A stretch of DNA of 64,000 bases from Acidobacteriota bacterium (GTDB taxonomy: Bacteria; Acidobacteriota; Terriglobia; Terriglobales; Acidobacteriaceae). The position numbers were made by a program, and so were the translations under genes. The notes beneath the pieces are model-generated. The model was not told the origin of the DNA. It worked only from the letters and a program-made list of their open reading frames with translations, and searched no databases. Where the stretch lies: NCBI GenBank assembly GCA_018268915.1, contig JAFDVQ010000017.1:62001-126000 (forward strand), written 5' to 3'. Shown here piece by piece: positions 47,385 through 55,998 of the stretch; positions within the stretch are counted from its first letter, which is position 1, and each line of letters starts with the position of its first letter.

Positions 47385-48496
47385 TGAACAGATTCATGGC
47401 AATTGTGGAACGCGAGATGCGCAAGTTCTTTCGGTCGCCGGTGCTGATGATCATGTCGATGATGCTGCCGATCGTGCAGCTCATCATTCTGGGTCATGCA
47501 TATGGCGGTCACATCCAGGGCGCCAAGGTTGCGGTGGTGGACCACGACGGAGGTCCGCAGGCAGTAAAGGTGCGCGAGGCATTCGACTCGGTTGCGGCGA
47601 ACATTGCGACGTTCAAAACAGTGAACTACGACAACGAAACTCAGGCAAAGGAAGATGTGCGGAACGGCAGGGTAGATGCGGCGGTGATCATTCCTGCGCA
47701 ATACTCACGACGCGTCTATGCACAGGATGCTCCGCGACTCGGCCTGGTGGTCGACAACTCAGATCAGGTGATGAGCGGCAGCATCGAGGCGGAGATGCAG
47801 TCGCTGGTGGACGCGCTGAGCCAGCCGGTGATTGAAGATCGCGTCGTGAAGAAGGTCGCTCTCGACATTGTGGAGCTATACCCCTACGTCGAGTACATGA
47901 AGTATCTGCTGTCAGGCTCGGTAGCCCTGGCGATGTACATCTCCGTAATGATCGGCGGCGGCATGTTGTACATCGACGATAAGGCGCGCGGCGTGCATGA
48001 AGGCTACCTCGTAACTCCTATCACCAAATTAGAACTTGTGATGGGACTGAACGTGGCCGGAGCCATCAAGGCAGTGCTCGCGGGAATTTCGATTACGGTG
48101 ATTGGGTCGCTGATGGCGGGGCTTGGCGTGATCTTCAGGCCCGGCGCGGATCTGAATCTCTTGCTGCTCATCCTCGGAACCTCACTTGCGTTCAACGGAA
48201 TGATGTTCCTGATGATGGTGCGCGTGGACGATCCATTGGTTCCGCGTGCGATGTTCGGAGTTCTGAATACGCTTTTGTTCTTTCCATCGGGTGCGATCTC
48301 TCCAGTTTCCGCCTTTCCAAAGTGGCTGCAGGCAATTGCCCTGGTTGATCCTTTCTCCTACTCGGTCCATGGTCTCAAAGCGATTCTCCTGAAGGACGGC
48401 GGTTTTGTAGCGATCCGTGGAGATCTGCTGTTCCTTTTTGCGTTTGGAATCGGCACCCTGCTTTTGGCGACGCCGCTTTTCAAGCGCACCCTGTAG
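47384..48496 (+). CDS. ABC-2 type permease
   Basis: 370 aa. One N-terminal membrane helix (VLMIMSMMLPIVQLIILGHA), a large extracytoplasmic domain (about 45-170), then five helices in the second half (SVALAMYISVMIGGGMLYI, ... NTLLFFPSGAISPVSAFPKW), the YhhJ/YbhR-like ABC-2 layout. The start overlaps the ATPase stop by one base. Only one permease gene is present, unlike the two in the E. coli ybh operon, so it probably works as a homodimer. Confidence 0.93.
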   Translation: MNRFMAIVEREMRKFFRSPVLMIMSMMLPIVQLIILGHAYGGHIQGAKVAVVDHDGGPQAVKVREAFDSVAANIATFKTVNYDNETQAKEDVRNGRVDAAVIIPAQYSRRVYAQDAPRLGLVVDNSDQVMSGSIEAEMQSLVDALSQPVIEDRVVKKVALDIVELYPYVEYMKYLLSGSVALAMYISVMIGGGMLYIDDKARGVHEGYLVTPITKLELVMGLNVAGAIKAVLAGISITVIGSLMAGLGVIFRPGADLNLLLLILGTSLAFNGMMFLMMVRVDDPLVPRAMFGVLNTLLFFPSGAISPVSAFPKWLQAIALVDPFSYSVHGLKAILLKDGGFVAIRGDLLFLFAFGIGTLLLATPLFKRTL

Positions 48497-48815
48497 TGGC
48501 CTGCAGAAGGTAGTTGTAGCTGGTAGCTACCGGCTAATGACTAAAAGCTGCAGGCTCAAACGATTTCCGGCGGGTAGAAAGTTTAGTCCGGAATGCGGTG
48601 AGGCGGTCTACTCCTTGTGGGAGGGTGGGCCGCCTTGCTGTTTAGGAATTCGATATTTCTCGCTGCTGGTTCCTTTCGTACAGTGCCGAGTATTTCCCTT
48701 ATGGGAAACAGGCTTCCCAGATAAGGATTGCGTGACCGAAAAGTACCGTTACCCTCCACTCTTGTGGGAATCAGGCGGATTTATTTTCGGGATAAGATCG
48801 CACGAGAGACAACAC
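48497..48815. repeat. Intergenic stretch with nested palindrome
   Basis: 319 bp. Right after the permease stop, GCCTGCAG (48499-48506) and CTGCAGGC (48548-48555) form an inverted repeat around a near-perfect 20-bp palindrome at 48517-48536 (TAGCTGGTAGCTACCGGCTA). It could end the efflux transcript or be a REP-like element. I see no gene in the rest. Confidence 0.5.
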
Positions 48816-49379
48816 ATGAGCGCTCACACTGCCACGCCACCAGCCACCTCTGCCGATCTCATTGCCAGGCGAATAGCGGAAGTGACCAAGCACGAACCTT
48901 CAACGGAGAAGGAGGAGAAAAAGGTTCCTCTGACCTGGGAGGAAGAGGAGCTTGCGTTCTACCAGCCCAAGAGGGACATTGCTGTGGAAGAAAAGCGGAA
49001 GGCCGACGCCCGCGCGGCGTTGCTGTTGCGCCAACTTCCGCATCAGTGGAAGGCGTTGCAGGAAGTGATATCGATCCGCTGCGAGAGCATCAATAACAAA
49101 GCTGGACGCGCGGTTCTGCGGCCGGCTTCCCCTGAGAACAGTAAATTCGAGGTGCGTCGCGAAGATAACGAAGGCTTCTTCATGACGTTCGATGTGGAGA
49201 CGAAGAAGGTCACGTTCAGCGGCAAAGCCCTGGGCTTCTCCCGGAACTATGAACTCGTAGTCGTAACGCGAGATGCAGTGGATACCACCGCATGGTTCTC
49301 GACGACGACGCTTACCACTGAGCAGACCGACGATCTGGCGAAGGCCATGATTTCGGTTCTGATGCGATATCAGCAATAG
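48816..49379 (+). CDS. Conserved hypothetical protein, 187 aa
   Basis: Unrecognised, soluble, no signal peptide. A charged N-terminal helix region (about 15-80: EVTKHEPSTEKEEKKVPLT, VEEKRKADARAALLLRQLP) is followed by a beta-rich part (KFEVRREDNEGFFMTFDVET, LVVVTRDAVDTTAWFSTTTL). The ATG at 48816 lies behind GAGAGAC. A longer in-frame reading upstream is low-quality non-coding sequence. Confidence 0.65.
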   Translation: MSAHTATPPATSADLIARRIAEVTKHEPSTEKEEKKVPLTWEEEELAFYQPKRDIAVEEKRKADARAALLLRQLPHQWKALQEVISIRCESINNKAGRAVLRPASPENSKFEVRREDNEGFFMTFDVETKKVTFSGKALGFSRNYELVVVTRDAVDTTAWFSTTTLTTEQTDDLAKAMISVLMRYQQ

Positions 49380-49477
49380 AGCGGAGAATGACGCAAGGGG
49401 GTGGGAACACGCCGCCTTTTGTCTTGTCGGGTGTACCGCCTACAATGAGGTCTGACCTTAACCACGAGGACCTCTCA

Positions 49478-49660
49478 ATGCCGCTTTCTGGTGAAGCAAT
49501 CCGGTTAATGAACTATATCGATGATGTCGCGGTGACCCTGCGCCGCATTCTTGCCCTTGTGCCGACGCTGACTGCCGAGGAGCGCGCGCGGATTGCCGAG
49601 CATCTTGAGCAGTCCAAACCGAACGCTGGAGACGTCGCCAAGGCTCTGGCCGGAAAATAG
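49478..49660 (+). CDS. Small hypothetical protein, 60 aa
   Basis: Helical, no signal peptide: LMNYIDDVAVTLRRILALVP then LTAEERARIAEHLEQSK. The second part looks like a short Glu/Arg-rich amphipathic helix. SD GAGGA is 8 nt before the ATG. It is 9 bp upstream of the Rossmann protein gene, so both are probably one transcript. Confidence 0.6.
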   Translation: MPLSGEAIRLMNYIDDVAVTLRRILALVPTLTAEERARIAEHLEQSKPNAGDVAKALAGK

Positions 49661-49669
49661 ATCGAGACA

Positions 49670-50188
49670 ATGCAAGTTGCTATCATCGGAGCCGGTCCGC
49701 TGGGCCGTCGGCTTGCGCTTGCCGCGGCACGCGCGGGCTACGATGTGCTGCTGGAAGACGTGATGCCCTCGAACCTGCATCACGCCCAGGAGTATTTGCG
49801 CCAGGAGCTTGGTCCGGCGGCCTTGCCCTGCGTGCGCTTCGTTTCGACGATCGAAGAAGCCGTACGCGAAGCCGAACTGGCCATCGATTGCGTGCCGGAT
49901 GAACTGGAGTCGAAGCTGGAGATATTCTCTCTGCTCGATAGGATGGCTCCGCCAAAGACGGTCTTGGTATCTCCAATGAAGAACACATCGATCGCGGATC
50001 TGGCGTCGTGCACCTACCGCGCAGAAAAGTGCGTGGCAGTGGTTGCCGATGCGAAGGAATTGGCGGAGGCATCGCTTCGGGAGGTATTGGTGAGAACTCC
50101 GGCGTTGATTGCGGATGAGACTGTGAGAGTGGTGAATGACTTTTGGTGCAAGCTGGGAATTAGCGTGCGATTCGAGCACGACTCATAA
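49670..50188 (+). CDS. Stand-alone 3-hydroxyacyl-CoA dehydrogenase NAD-binding domain
   Basis: 172 aa. An N-terminal Rossmann fold with VAIIGAGPLGRRLALAAARAG (GxGxxG at 7-12), an acidic residue at the end of the second strand (LLEDV), and AIDCVPDELESKLEIFSLLD matching 3HCDH_N. The catalytic C-terminal domain of the family is absent, so it may bind NAD(P) without dehydrogenase activity or pair with another protein. 9 bp after the 60-aa gene. Confidence 0.8.
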   Translation: MQVAIIGAGPLGRRLALAAARAGYDVLLEDVMPSNLHHAQEYLRQELGPAALPCVRFVSTIEEAVREAELAIDCVPDELESKLEIFSLLDRMAPPKTVLVSPMKNTSIADLASCTYRAEKCVAVVADAKELAEASLREVLVRTPALIADETVRVVNDFWCKLGISVRFEHDS

Positions 50189-50255
50189 GTCTGTAAACAA
50201 ATCCTCTGAATAAAGCCACTCACTCCGTTAAGGAGTACTGCAAAATCGCAGTCAA

Positions 50256-51398
50256 TCACTGGTTTCCGAGGATTTGCTCGTAATACTTCACATACTTCGG
50301 CAGCACGAGCGACGCGCAGAAGCGTTTCTGCGCGTCCTTGCGAGCAGCTTCGCGCATGGCTTCGAGACGGGACCTGTCCTTGAGCAGTGAGAGAGCTCCA
50401 GCAGCCATGCCGTCTACGTCTCCAACAGAATAGAGCAGCCCAGTGACACCGTCCTCTATTAGCTCCGGGACACCGCCGACACGTGTAGCGATCGCTGGAA
50501 CCTTGCAGGCCATGGCCTCGAGAGCGGCAAGGCCAAACGACTCCAGAGAACTCGGCATGATCATCAGGTCGGCCAGCGGCAGCAGTTCGTTCACGCGGTC
50601 CTGCTTGCCCAGGAAATGAATCCGATCATTGATTTTCAAATCGTGCGCCAGCCACTCGGCCGCGGAGCGGTCGGGGCCGTCGCCGATGAGGATGAGCTGG
50701 GAAGGGAACTCGCGGACCACCTGCGCGAAAACCTTGACGACATCCACGACGCGCTTGACGGGGCGGAAGTTGGAGAGGTGGATGAAAACCGCTTCTTCCG
50801 GCTTAGCGAATTTGGATCGTGCTCGATTGCGATGGTCGTCATCCGCGATCGGAGTGTAGACATCGCAGTTCACGAAGTTGGTGATGACTTCAATCGGCCT
50901 GGAGATGCCGAAGTCGGCGACCGTCTTGTCTTTAAGGTAGCCGGAGATGCTGGTAACGCCATCGCTCTCTTGAATCGCATAGCGTGTGATGGGCAGGTAG
51001 CTTCGATCGAGACCAACCAGCGTGATATCCGTCCCGTGAAGCGTGGTGACGAATGGCAGCTTGCGCCCGCGTGCCGCAAGCATCTGGCGCGCGAGCAATG
51101 CACTGACGGAGTGGGGAATCGCATAGTGCACGTGAAGCAGGTCGAGATTGCAGAACTCGGCGACCTCGGCCATGCGAGAAGCAAGGGCAAGATCGTACGG
51201 AGGGAACTCAAACAGCGGATAACTGGAAACCGGCACCTCGTGGTAAAAAATGCCGTCATCGCGCCCGCTCAGACGGAAAGGCTGAGAGTAGGAGATGAAG
51301 TGAACCTCATGCCGGTTGGCGGCGAGTTCAATGCCGAGCTCGGTGGCGACCACGCCTGAGCCGCCGTAGGTTGGATAACACGTGATGCCAATGCGCAT
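50256..51398 (-). CDS. bshA: N-acetyl-alpha-D-glucosaminyl L-malate synthase BshA
   Basis: 380 aa, GT4 glycosyltransferase that joins GlcNAc from UDP-GlcNAc to L-malate, first step of bacillithiol synthesis. The N-terminus RIGITCYPTYGGSGVVATEL is the BshA hallmark. Others: LHVHYAIPHSVSALLARQM, VTTLHGTDITLVG, HLSNFRPVKRV, and MPSSLESFGLAALEAMACKV with the EX7E pair. Other bsh genes are not in this window. The ATG ends at 51398, with AAGGCGG upstream. Confidence 0.95.
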   Translation of the reverse strand: MRIGITCYPTYGGSGVVATELGIELAANRHEVHFISYSQPFRLSGRDDGIFYHEVPVSSYPLFEFPPYDLALASRMAEVAEFCNLDLLHVHYAIPHSVSALLARQMLAARGRKLPFVTTLHGTDITLVGLDRSYLPITRYAIQESDGVTSISGYLKDKTVADFGISRPIEVITNFVNCDVYTPIADDDHRNRARSKFAKPEEAVFIHLSNFRPVKRVVDVVKVFAQVVREFPSQLILIGDGPDRSAAEWLAHDLKINDRIHFLGKQDRVNELLPLADLMIMPSSLESFGLAALEAMACKVPAIATRVGGVPELIEDGVTGLLYSVGDVDGMAAGALSLLKDRSRLEAMREAARKDAQKRFCASLVLPKYVKYYEQILGNQ

Positions 51399-51836
51399 TG
51401 CGCCGCCTTACCGGATGCAGTTGTCGGAGATGGCCATAATTTGGCCGAAGGGCCATTTTATGGGGTAATTCCAAAAGTTGTAGATTCTCAGATGCTAGAA
51501 AAGATGCGAAAAGAGAGCGAAAACTGATCCTGAACAGCAGTTTCATAGGTGCTGCAGTAGCTGTCAAACCAGCCCGGTCCGCTGTCCGGTTATCTGTAAG
51601 CGTTGAAGCGGAGTTGGCGGCATTCACGCAAGGTCCGAATGACGACTTCTTGATCTTGTGTTCTGAGAATGCAATTCTCGCGGCCAGAATACGGTTGACA
51701 TTAAACAGGTGTTTAGTTCAGTTCAGGTCTCATTTGGTCCTCCGAGGGAGTCATATCGGAGGTCATATTGTTTGTTTCTATAACGTTTAGGACGGCGAGC
51801 TTAGGCTCGCCGTTTTGCGCGTTAGGAAGGAAGACG
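51399..51836. other. Intergenic stretch beside the integrase remnant
   Basis: 438 bp. It contains a CCTCCGA / TCGGAGG inverted repeat near 51742-51768 and a short direct repeat of GGAG(G)TCATAT next to it, then the hairpin at 51792-51816. These could be remnants of a mobile-element end. No gene seen. Confidence 0.4.
51792..51816. repeat. Perfect GC-rich hairpin before the integrase remnant
   Basis: ACGGCGAGC / GCTCGCCGT with a TTAG loop, followed by TTT, 21 bp before the remnant's start codon. It may be the terminator or the end sequence of an old mobile element. Confidence 0.55.
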
Positions 51837-52236
51837 ATGAGGCGATGGGACCGACTACTGGACATATATATGGAGAAGTACCGGGCGCGAGGGGTCAGTG
51901 AGGCGACGGTGGAGCACACTGAGTCTCGCCTTCTGCGGTGGGGTCGTTGGCTCAAGAAGCGGCGTCCGCGAGTGTCGATCGAATAGATCTGAGTCGATCT
52001 GATTGCGAGCTACATCGCCTGCGGCGGCAGCTTTCGATCGAAGTCGACGGTCTATGGAACGCTGAGTACGATGCGGCGCTTTGGGGACTTTCTGGTTCGT
52101 CAGGGAATCTGGAAGCTCAGCACACTGCGCTGGATGAAGAGGCCGAAGGTTTCTCCTTATAACTGTCTGCCGAAGCGGATCGATCGTTCGCATATGGAGG
52201 CGATGTGGCTGGAAGCGACGCGGGCGTCGCGGGGTT
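51837..52236 (+). pseudogene. Tyrosine-recombinase-like integrase, N-terminal remnant
   Basis: Starts MRRWDRLLDIYMEKYRARGV with SD GGAAGG and continues SEATVEHTESRLLRWGRWLK, typical of the core-binding (SAM-like) N-terminal domain of tyrosine recombinases. In-frame TAG at 51984-51986 and TGA at 51990-51992 interrupt it. The same frame then continues DLIASYIACGGSFRSKSTVY, MRRFGDFLVRQGIWK and RPKVSPYNCLPKRIDRSHME. Similarity stops near 52236, before any catalytic Arg/His/Tyr, so the element is dead. The recombinase call rests on my reading of this domain pattern. Confidence 0.65.
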
Positions 52237-52329
52237 TCCCTGGCCCGGTTTTTGAGCGGGTGTCGCAAGCGTTTCCAATATGCCGACAGTCTTTCCCTTA
52301 AAGCGATCAGAATGCGAGTTCCGGTATTT

Positions 52330-53370
52330 TGACGAAGATGAAGAACAGCCCGAATATGGGTCCCATTCGCCGCGTCGCTCGAAACGGAAAGCTCACCCCT
52401 TAACGCACGAACGCGTTCCCTGATTCCTGCCAATCCAAATCCCTGGCCTTGTGATGCTTTCGTATCAAAGCCCACCCCATCGTCAATGACAGCTAACGAC
52501 ACCTTCGATGGGGCATATTCCAGGATGACCTTAAGAGCAGTTGGACTCCCGTGGCGAAGGGCGTTTGCGATCGCCTCTTGTGCGATCCGAAATAGCGTGT
52601 CTGTGGTTACGAGCGGCAGATAGGTTGCCGATCCACGGACTACAAATCGCGCGTCGAGTCCACAACCGGCCGTGCTCTGCTCGAGGGCCATCTGTATTGC
52701 CACAGGTAGATCGGCGCCGTCCGATAGATGCTGTGGGCGGAGCATCATGATACTGCGGTGCGCCTCGGCATGGCTGTGACGAACCATTTCTAACGCAGTG
52801 TCGAGATGTTTCGTGAGTAACTTATCTGATGACCGGATGGTCTTTCTTGCAGCCAGCTCGCGGAAAGTTTCACATGGCATCCCTCGACCTCCATTCGAAG
52901 GTGGTACCAAACATTCGACAGAATTGGGCTGGGCATCGGTCTGGTTGAGATTTCGTTCCAGGCGTGATCTGCTACTCCCAAGACAAGAGATTCATCGCGA
53001 TCCCGTAAGCCTCCGTAAATCCCGCTGTATGAATCGACGCCCGGTTCGGCGTCCGACACCCGTGCGAGAATGCCCGCTTCTCCAGTGCTATTGAGAGCAA
53101 TATCGCCGTCAAGTGCGTAGTCTGTCCAATACGGCGAGCCAGTAATTAATTTGGCCCCCCGCTCATTCGATTCATTGATCATCACGCCGGAGTGTGCCGT
53201 CCAGTTGCCGTCGTATGCGATCCAGTCGGATTTACTCCCGATCTGAAAATTGTCTCGATAAGGGAGGCCGCGAGACGGGAACAAAGAATATGTGCGGCGC
53301 CAGTGACTACAGACGCTGCAACCAACGTCGCAGCGACAAACAGTGCGCAATCTCGAATTAGAGGACGCAT
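52330..53370 (-). pseudogene. Broken sensor histidine kinase with LamG-like sensor domain
   Basis: Starts with a membrane segment MRPLIRDCALFVAATLVAAS (ATG at 53370). A frameshift follows, and a LamG/beta-sandwich domain is readable in another frame (LPYRDNFQIGSKSDWIAYDG, ERGAKLITGSPYWTDYALDG, VDSYSGIYGGLRDRDESLVL). A third frame gives the end of a HisKA_3-type kinase (HLDTALEMVRHSHAEAHRSI, then ATPase boxes FRIAQEAIANALRHG, IDDGVGFD, GFGLAGIRERVRALRG). The dimerisation domain with the phospho-His and any second membrane segment are missing, so an internal deletion occurred near 52840-52870. Confidence 0.8.
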
Positions 53371-53439
53371 AGACTTACGATCGGTATTGTTTCCGTTTTT
53401 TGATTGAACATTCCAGCGCCTCGAGGCGCACTGTTACTA

Positions 53440-54170
53440 GCGAACATCCACTTGCCGCAGGTTTTCTCGAGTAAGTAAAAGAGCATTGACCTTTTCTGGC
53501 GGCGGTAACGGACGCCCCTCTGCGCCAGAGACTGCTGCACGGAATGCTCCGGGATGACTTGAAGCTCCGGAAGAAGGTTTGCAGTGATCCCAAGTACCCT
53601 CACGCGTATCGGATCTCCGATACTTGTCAGGTTCATGTCGTCGCCCATATCGGTGGTACCCGGCAATCGACTCAAAGCCCCTCAAGCTCGATTGCGCGGC
53701 AACAAAGTCCGGCGAAACCAAAGGGCCGCCCTTCTCAGCCCGCTGCGGATTTCCATCCAGGATCTCCATCAAGCGGTCTGAATCCGCATAGGGTAGGGAC
53801 GGATCAAGAGTCCATAGACAGCGGAGAAGATCGCGGTCGTTGCCCCTATTCCAAGCGCCAGAGAGATAATTGCGGCCGACGCAAATGCAGGATTGCGTCG
53901 CATTTGGCGCAGGCCGTAGCAGATATCCTGGAAGACGGATTCGACAACAGTGCTTGCGCGCTGATCCCGCACAGCCTGTTTCACCTGTTCGAGGCCGCCT
54001 GCTTCTAGCAACGCCTGCCTGTTCGCCTCGATCGGTGAGATTCCGCCTGCAATCTTCTCATCGGTGATTGCGTCAACATAGCTCTGGATTTCAGAGTCCA
54101 GTTCCGACTCGACCAGCTGTTTTCGCAACAATGTTTTAAAAGCAGAATTCAGTCGCGAACGCATTCCCAT
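53440..54170 (-). pseudogene. MacB-type permease (duplicated orphan permease) N-terminal remnant
   Basis: ATG at 54170 with SD AGGAG. The first 130 codons read well: SELDSEIQSYVDAITDEKIA, EANRQALLEAGGLEQVKQAV, DICYGLRQMRRNPAFASAAI, SLALGIGATTAIFSAVYGLL. This is the classic start of acidobacterial duplicated orphan permeases. After a stop, pieces continue in other frames (PQRAEKGGPLVSPDFVAAQS; DMNLTSIGDPIRVRVLGITA), so at least two frameshifts are present. Everything after about residue 230 of the expected ~800 is missing. Confidence 0.82.
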
Positions 54171-54227
54171 AGCGACTCCTAATTTGCCTTTATCGCGATC
54201 GCGATGGCGCGGGAAATCGTTGTCCAC

Positions 54228-54433
54228 TGTTCGGTTTCGAGTCCGAGCTGCCGTTCACCCCTCTTTGGTCTGATTTGTCGACAATCGTATCCGAATCCCG
54301 AAATCAATACCGCGTTGTGTACAAGCCTGCCAACTTCAAACGCGATGGCTCCTTCCATGAGATCGAGATTCAACCGCCCGATCGTTTGAAGAGGATCGAG
54401 GTTAGAACCGGCTACTACGCAGCGGTTCAGTGA
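54228..54433 (+). pseudogene. 3' fragment of a VWFA-related Acidobacterial gene
   Basis: An open frame without start codon ending in TGA at 54431-54433. It reads LSTIVSESRNQYRVVYKPAN then HEIEIQPPDRLKRIEVRTGY and ends YAAVQ, the usual C-terminus of VWFA-related Acidobacterial domain proteins (compare TTRGYY in the gene at 59081). The 5' part was lost at the junction with the permease remnant near 54228. Confidence 0.72.
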
Positions 54434-54701
54434 TCAGTCATGATCTACGGAGATCGCGAACTGCGCTTGCGAGTCAATTTTGCAATGGATGTGTGTGGTC
54501 GATGGACGCCTTTGGCCCGAAACGGTCACTTAGGCACCTAAACCAGACGCTTGGCTTTGGGTCAAACCCGCCCAGATTGGAAGCGAGTGCAGCGCGACCA
54601 GCAGGGAAGTGAGGTCAAGTTTGTGACCTCAGTGTCCATCTAGGCTACAACTCAGGAGTACGGAGAGAGTTCACGTAAAATGGCAGCGTATAGATTATCG
54701 A
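54434..54701. other. Intergenic stretch with palindrome
   Basis: 268 bp between the VWFA fragment and the small membrane protein gene. A perfect 8-bp inverted repeat TGAGGTCA / TGACCTCA with a 6-nt spacer lies at 54610-54631; it might be an operator for the gene at 54702. I see no gene here. Confidence 0.4.
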
Positions 54702-55028
54702 ATGCGAATGTGTCGCACACATCTAGTGCTGTTTGCATTTACCGGCGGGGCGTTTCTCGGTCTCTCCATCGCCACCATTCTGGCTTCCATTGCTGGAATT
54801 CTTAGCGTGGTGATGCATCCGGTTCTTATCGCTCTGTGGCCAACATCAGTAATTGCAATGACAGACCTCGGTGGGCCTCCGGCTATGGTTAAACTTCTCA
54901 TCGTCGTCGCTCTGTTTAGCAACGCCATTCTCTACGGATTTGTGTTCGCTATTCCCCTTGTGTTGCTGATTGTGTTCCGGCGTTCCTTCGGTGCACCGGA
55001 GAAGCCACCTTCAATCGGAAGAACGTAG
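54702..55028 (+). CDS. Small membrane protein, 108 aa
   Basis: Three hydrophobic segments: HLVLFAFTGGAFLGLSIATI, GILSVVMHPVLIALWPTSVI and VALFSNAILYGFVFAIPLVL. Family not recognised. The start codon lies about 70 bp after a palindrome (54610-54631). The next gene begins 4 bp after the stop, so they may be an operon. Confidence 0.6.
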   Translation: MRMCRTHLVLFAFTGGAFLGLSIATILASIAGILSVVMHPVLIALWPTSVIAMTDLGGPPAMVKLLIVVALFSNAILYGFVFAIPLVLLIVFRRSFGAPEKPPSIGRT

Positions 55029-55032
55029 TGTT

Positions 55033-55323
55033 ATGTCGATCACAGTCACAAAGGTATCTGAAGCTTTCTACCGGGTGTCCACTACACCTCCGCACGTAAA
55101 TGAGCCTTGGTCTGCGCCGGAGCCTCTTCGCATGCATGAAGTATGCAGAGAGTTGATCGCAAGAGGCGTGCATCAGATCGACGCCGGTGATGCAGTCAAC
55201 GACGCGGATCGCAAATGGCTGGCTAGAGGGAGGCCGAACAGCGAACGGAATCTGATCGCGACCGGCGAGGCCAACGATGAGAAAGAGGTGTTCGAGTTCA
55301 CTGTCGAGCGCTTTGTGAGTTGA
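55033..55323 (+). CDS. Hypothetical protein, 96 aa
   Basis: Soluble, no signal peptide. Reads MSITVTKVSEAFYRVSTTPP then APEPLRMHEVCRELIARGVH, DADRKWLARG and VFEFTVERFVS. A small alpha/beta protein of unknown family. It follows the 108-aa membrane protein gene by 4 bp. Confidence 0.6.
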   Translation: MSITVTKVSEAFYRVSTTPPHVNEPWSAPEPLRMHEVCRELIARGVHQIDAGDAVNDADRKWLARGRPNSERNLIATGEANDEKEVFEFTVERFVS

Positions 55324-55329
55324 GGCTTC

Positions 55330-55494
55330 TTGCTTAGTATTCGATACCATGGCGATTGCTGTCAGAATGTCACTGGTGGTGGAGTGTGGCCGACAGTCGA
55401 GAAGGCCAAGCAAATTGCCCAAGAATCCGCGACTAAGCTTCTCCACGGCGCGACAATCTCTTGGAAAGATCACCCGTACGACGCCAGCTCATAG
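55330..55494 (+). CDS. Possible small protein or gene fragment, 54 aa
   Basis: Opens with TTG 6 bp after the previous stop and in the same frame. The text NVTGGGVWPTVEKAKQIAQE and SATKLLHGATISWKDHPYD looks protein-like (regular amphipathic helix followed by a strand), so it may be a real short gene or a fragment of a longer lost one. No SD is clear. Confidence 0.3.
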   Translation: MLSIRYHGDCCQNVTGGGVWPTVEKAKQIAQESATKLLHGATISWKDHPYDASS

Positions 55495-55605
55495 GTCGTT
55501 CCTGAGTTAGAGGCAACTCTGACGTTGCGGTCATTTTCTTGCTCTCAGAGTCTCCGTGGGCGACCACACCATAGCTGAACCGGAGTAGACTTGGTCGATA
55601 CCCAA

Positions 55606-55998
55606 ATGAAACTAAATTGGCTCGAATCTAAAGTCGTTTCCATGCTGTTTGTCTGGTCAGTTGTCGTATGTTTAAGTTGTTTTTGCATAGGCCTCTCATT
55701 CGCGGTGCCGCGGGTTCGGAACTTCTTGAACTCCTCATCGGCTAACAATGCCTCTGGGAATATGTTCGCGGCGCTCGTCGTCCTGACGATTCCATGTGCG
55801 CTCGTTATTTCTATGGGAATGGCAATCTTCTGCGCGTTTAAGGATCGTGCGACAGTCGGTGCCAAGACGGTTTGGTTTCTACTGTTCTTCCTAACTTGGC
55901 CCATCGGATCAATGGTGTATTACTTCGCTACGTATCGAGGCTTTATCAAGCGGCAGAGGGCGGGTGATGCGCGTAGTCAGCGAGTGGTGAGCGCATAA
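55606..55998 (+). CDS. Small membrane protein, 130 aa
   Basis: Three hydrophobic segments: MLFVWSVVVCLSCFCIGLSF, MFAALVVLTIPCALVISMGM and VWFLLFFLTWPIGSMVYYFA, with a basic C-terminus. The last segment resembles the PLDc_N-type membrane hairpin found in many short proteins. The ATG at 55606 is preferred over an upstream TTG at 55591. Function unknown. Confidence 0.6.
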   Translation: MKLNWLESKVVSMLFVWSVVVCLSCFCIGLSFAVPRVRNFLNSSSANNASGNMFAALVVLTIPCALVISMGMAIFCAFKDRATVGAKTVWFLLFFLTWPIGSMVYYFATYRGFIKRQRAGDARSQRVVSA

